Shown here piece after piece: positions 63,771-64,000 of a DNA stretch of 64,000 nucleotides. How positions within the stretch are numbered: the first letter of the stretch is position 1; every line of letters begins with the position of its first letter. This DNA comes from Christiangramia flava JLT2011. GTDB taxonomy: Bacteria > Bacteroidota > Bacteroidia > Flavobacteriales > Flavobacteriaceae. The translations under genes were made by a program, and so were the position numbers. The DNA lies in assembly GCF_001951155.1 (NCBI RefSeq), contig NZ_CP016359.1, positions 372,001 through 436,000 of the forward strand, read 5' to 3'. Below the pieces are notes generated by a model. That model saw nothing but the letters and a program-made list of their open reading frames with translations, made no database searches and was not told the origin of the DNA.

Positions 63771-64000
63771 TTAGATAAAGCCTTTTTCCCGTGCTTTCAG
63801 GATGAGCTCCCGATCTTCTTCCACTCCGAAAACCTGCTTCAGGTTGCGCTTTCGTTTTTCAATACCGGCCAGCGATAAAGGCAGAACCGCCGGCAGATCC
63901 TTCATTTTAGCGCCCTGAGAAAGCTCATGCAGCATTCGCCGATCTATCGAATCCACGGTGTAATCATTCAATAATTGTTTCCGCATCAGTTCCCGCACGG
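63771..64000 (-). CDS. C-terminal part of a LuxR-type DNA-binding response regulator (cut by window edge)
   Basis: The leftward frame is open from the right edge and stops at 63771, giving about 76 residues. The segment MLHELSQGAKMKDLPAVLPL followed by SLAGIEKRKRNLKQVFGVEE has the helix layout of LuxR/NarL-type output domains of Flavobacteriia response regulators (LS-x-G-x-x-x-x-x-x-x, then IEKRK recognition helix). The receiver domain, if any, is outside the window. It converges with the Nudix regulator gene, 25 bp apart. No sign that it belongs to the xylan locus. Confidence 0.65.
   Translation of the reverse strand, partial: VRELMRKQLLNDYTVDSIDRRMLHELSQGAKMKDLPAVLPLSLAGIEKRKRNLKQVFGVEEDRELILKAREKGFI

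Noticed and set aside
1..64000. CRISPR arrays, tRNA or rRNA genes, insertion sequences, prophage
   Set aside because: No regularly spaced repeats, transposase, integrase or RNA-gene-like sequence was recognised while reading both strands.

Overview
The window reads as a chromosomal segment of a marine or environmental Bacteroidota, most likely a Flavobacteriaceae member of the Gramella/Christiangramia–Zunongwangia type (inference). The signs are SusC/SusD pairs, a hybrid two-component regulator (HTCS), many Bacteroidota-type lipoprotein signals, poor Shine-Dalgarno sites, and promoters resembling the TTG–N19-20–TAnnTTTG pattern. I saw no rRNA, tRNA, CRISPR array, insertion sequence, phage gene or attachment site. 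Both ends cut genes: a GH2-type gene on the left and a LuxR-type regulator on the right.

Region 1 (1–14.1 kb) is a polysaccharide utilization locus (PUL) of unknown substrate. A leftward operon runs SusC, SusD, DUF3823 lipoprotein, GH5-like glycosidase, GH2-like glycosidase. Divergent to it is a 1313-residue HTCS sensor/regulator, followed convergently by a GH20 beta-hexosaminidase lipoprotein. Region 2 (14.3–26.1 kb) is mostly housekeeping or accessory: a MATE exporter, a DUF481 outer-membrane protein, a small membrane protein, a DUF1080 protein, a von Willebrand A protein with a carboxypeptidase-regulatory-like domain, a small secreted orphan, and a complete RND efflux operon (adaptor, pump, outer-membrane factor).

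Region 3 (26.1–63.7 kb) is a large glucuronoxylan degradation and metabolism locus. The leftward unit galM–GH43–GH43 and the leftward pair GH43–acetylesterase flank a rightward SusC/SusD pair. Further right are a LacI-family regulator, a leftward GH3–uxaC unit, a rightward GH67–SDR–uxuA–GH10–GH115 unit, a leftward CE15 glucuronoyl esterase, and a leftward symporter–xylB–xylA operon divergent from a Nudix-type regulator. Together they can cut the xylan backbone (GH10, GH43, GH3), remove acetyl, arabinose, methylglucuronate and lignin-ester decorations (acetylesterase, GH43, GH67/GH115, CE15), import products (SusCD, symporter), and feed xylose (xylA/xylB) and glucuronate (uxaC, an SDR proposed to replace UxuB, uxuA) into central metabolism. 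A 17-bp sequence containing a LacI/PurR-type palindrome is identical in the two main divergent promoter regions, at 34104–34120 and 48795–48811. It ties the LacI gene to the SusCD/GH43 and GH67/GH3 units and lies over plausible -33 elements.

Inserted in the xylan locus (39.4–43.4 kb) is a cassette that does not look like xylan metabolism: a NodU/CmcH-type carbamoyltransferase, a 49-residue DUF5989-type membrane peptide, an SxtJ-type membrane protein (these three with overlapping stop/start codons), and a convergent SGNH-type hydrolase with altered catalytic blocks. It is the best candidate here for an undescribed cell-envelope or secreted-glycan carbamoylation system. Enzyme and family calls are from motif recognition by eye; no database search was run.
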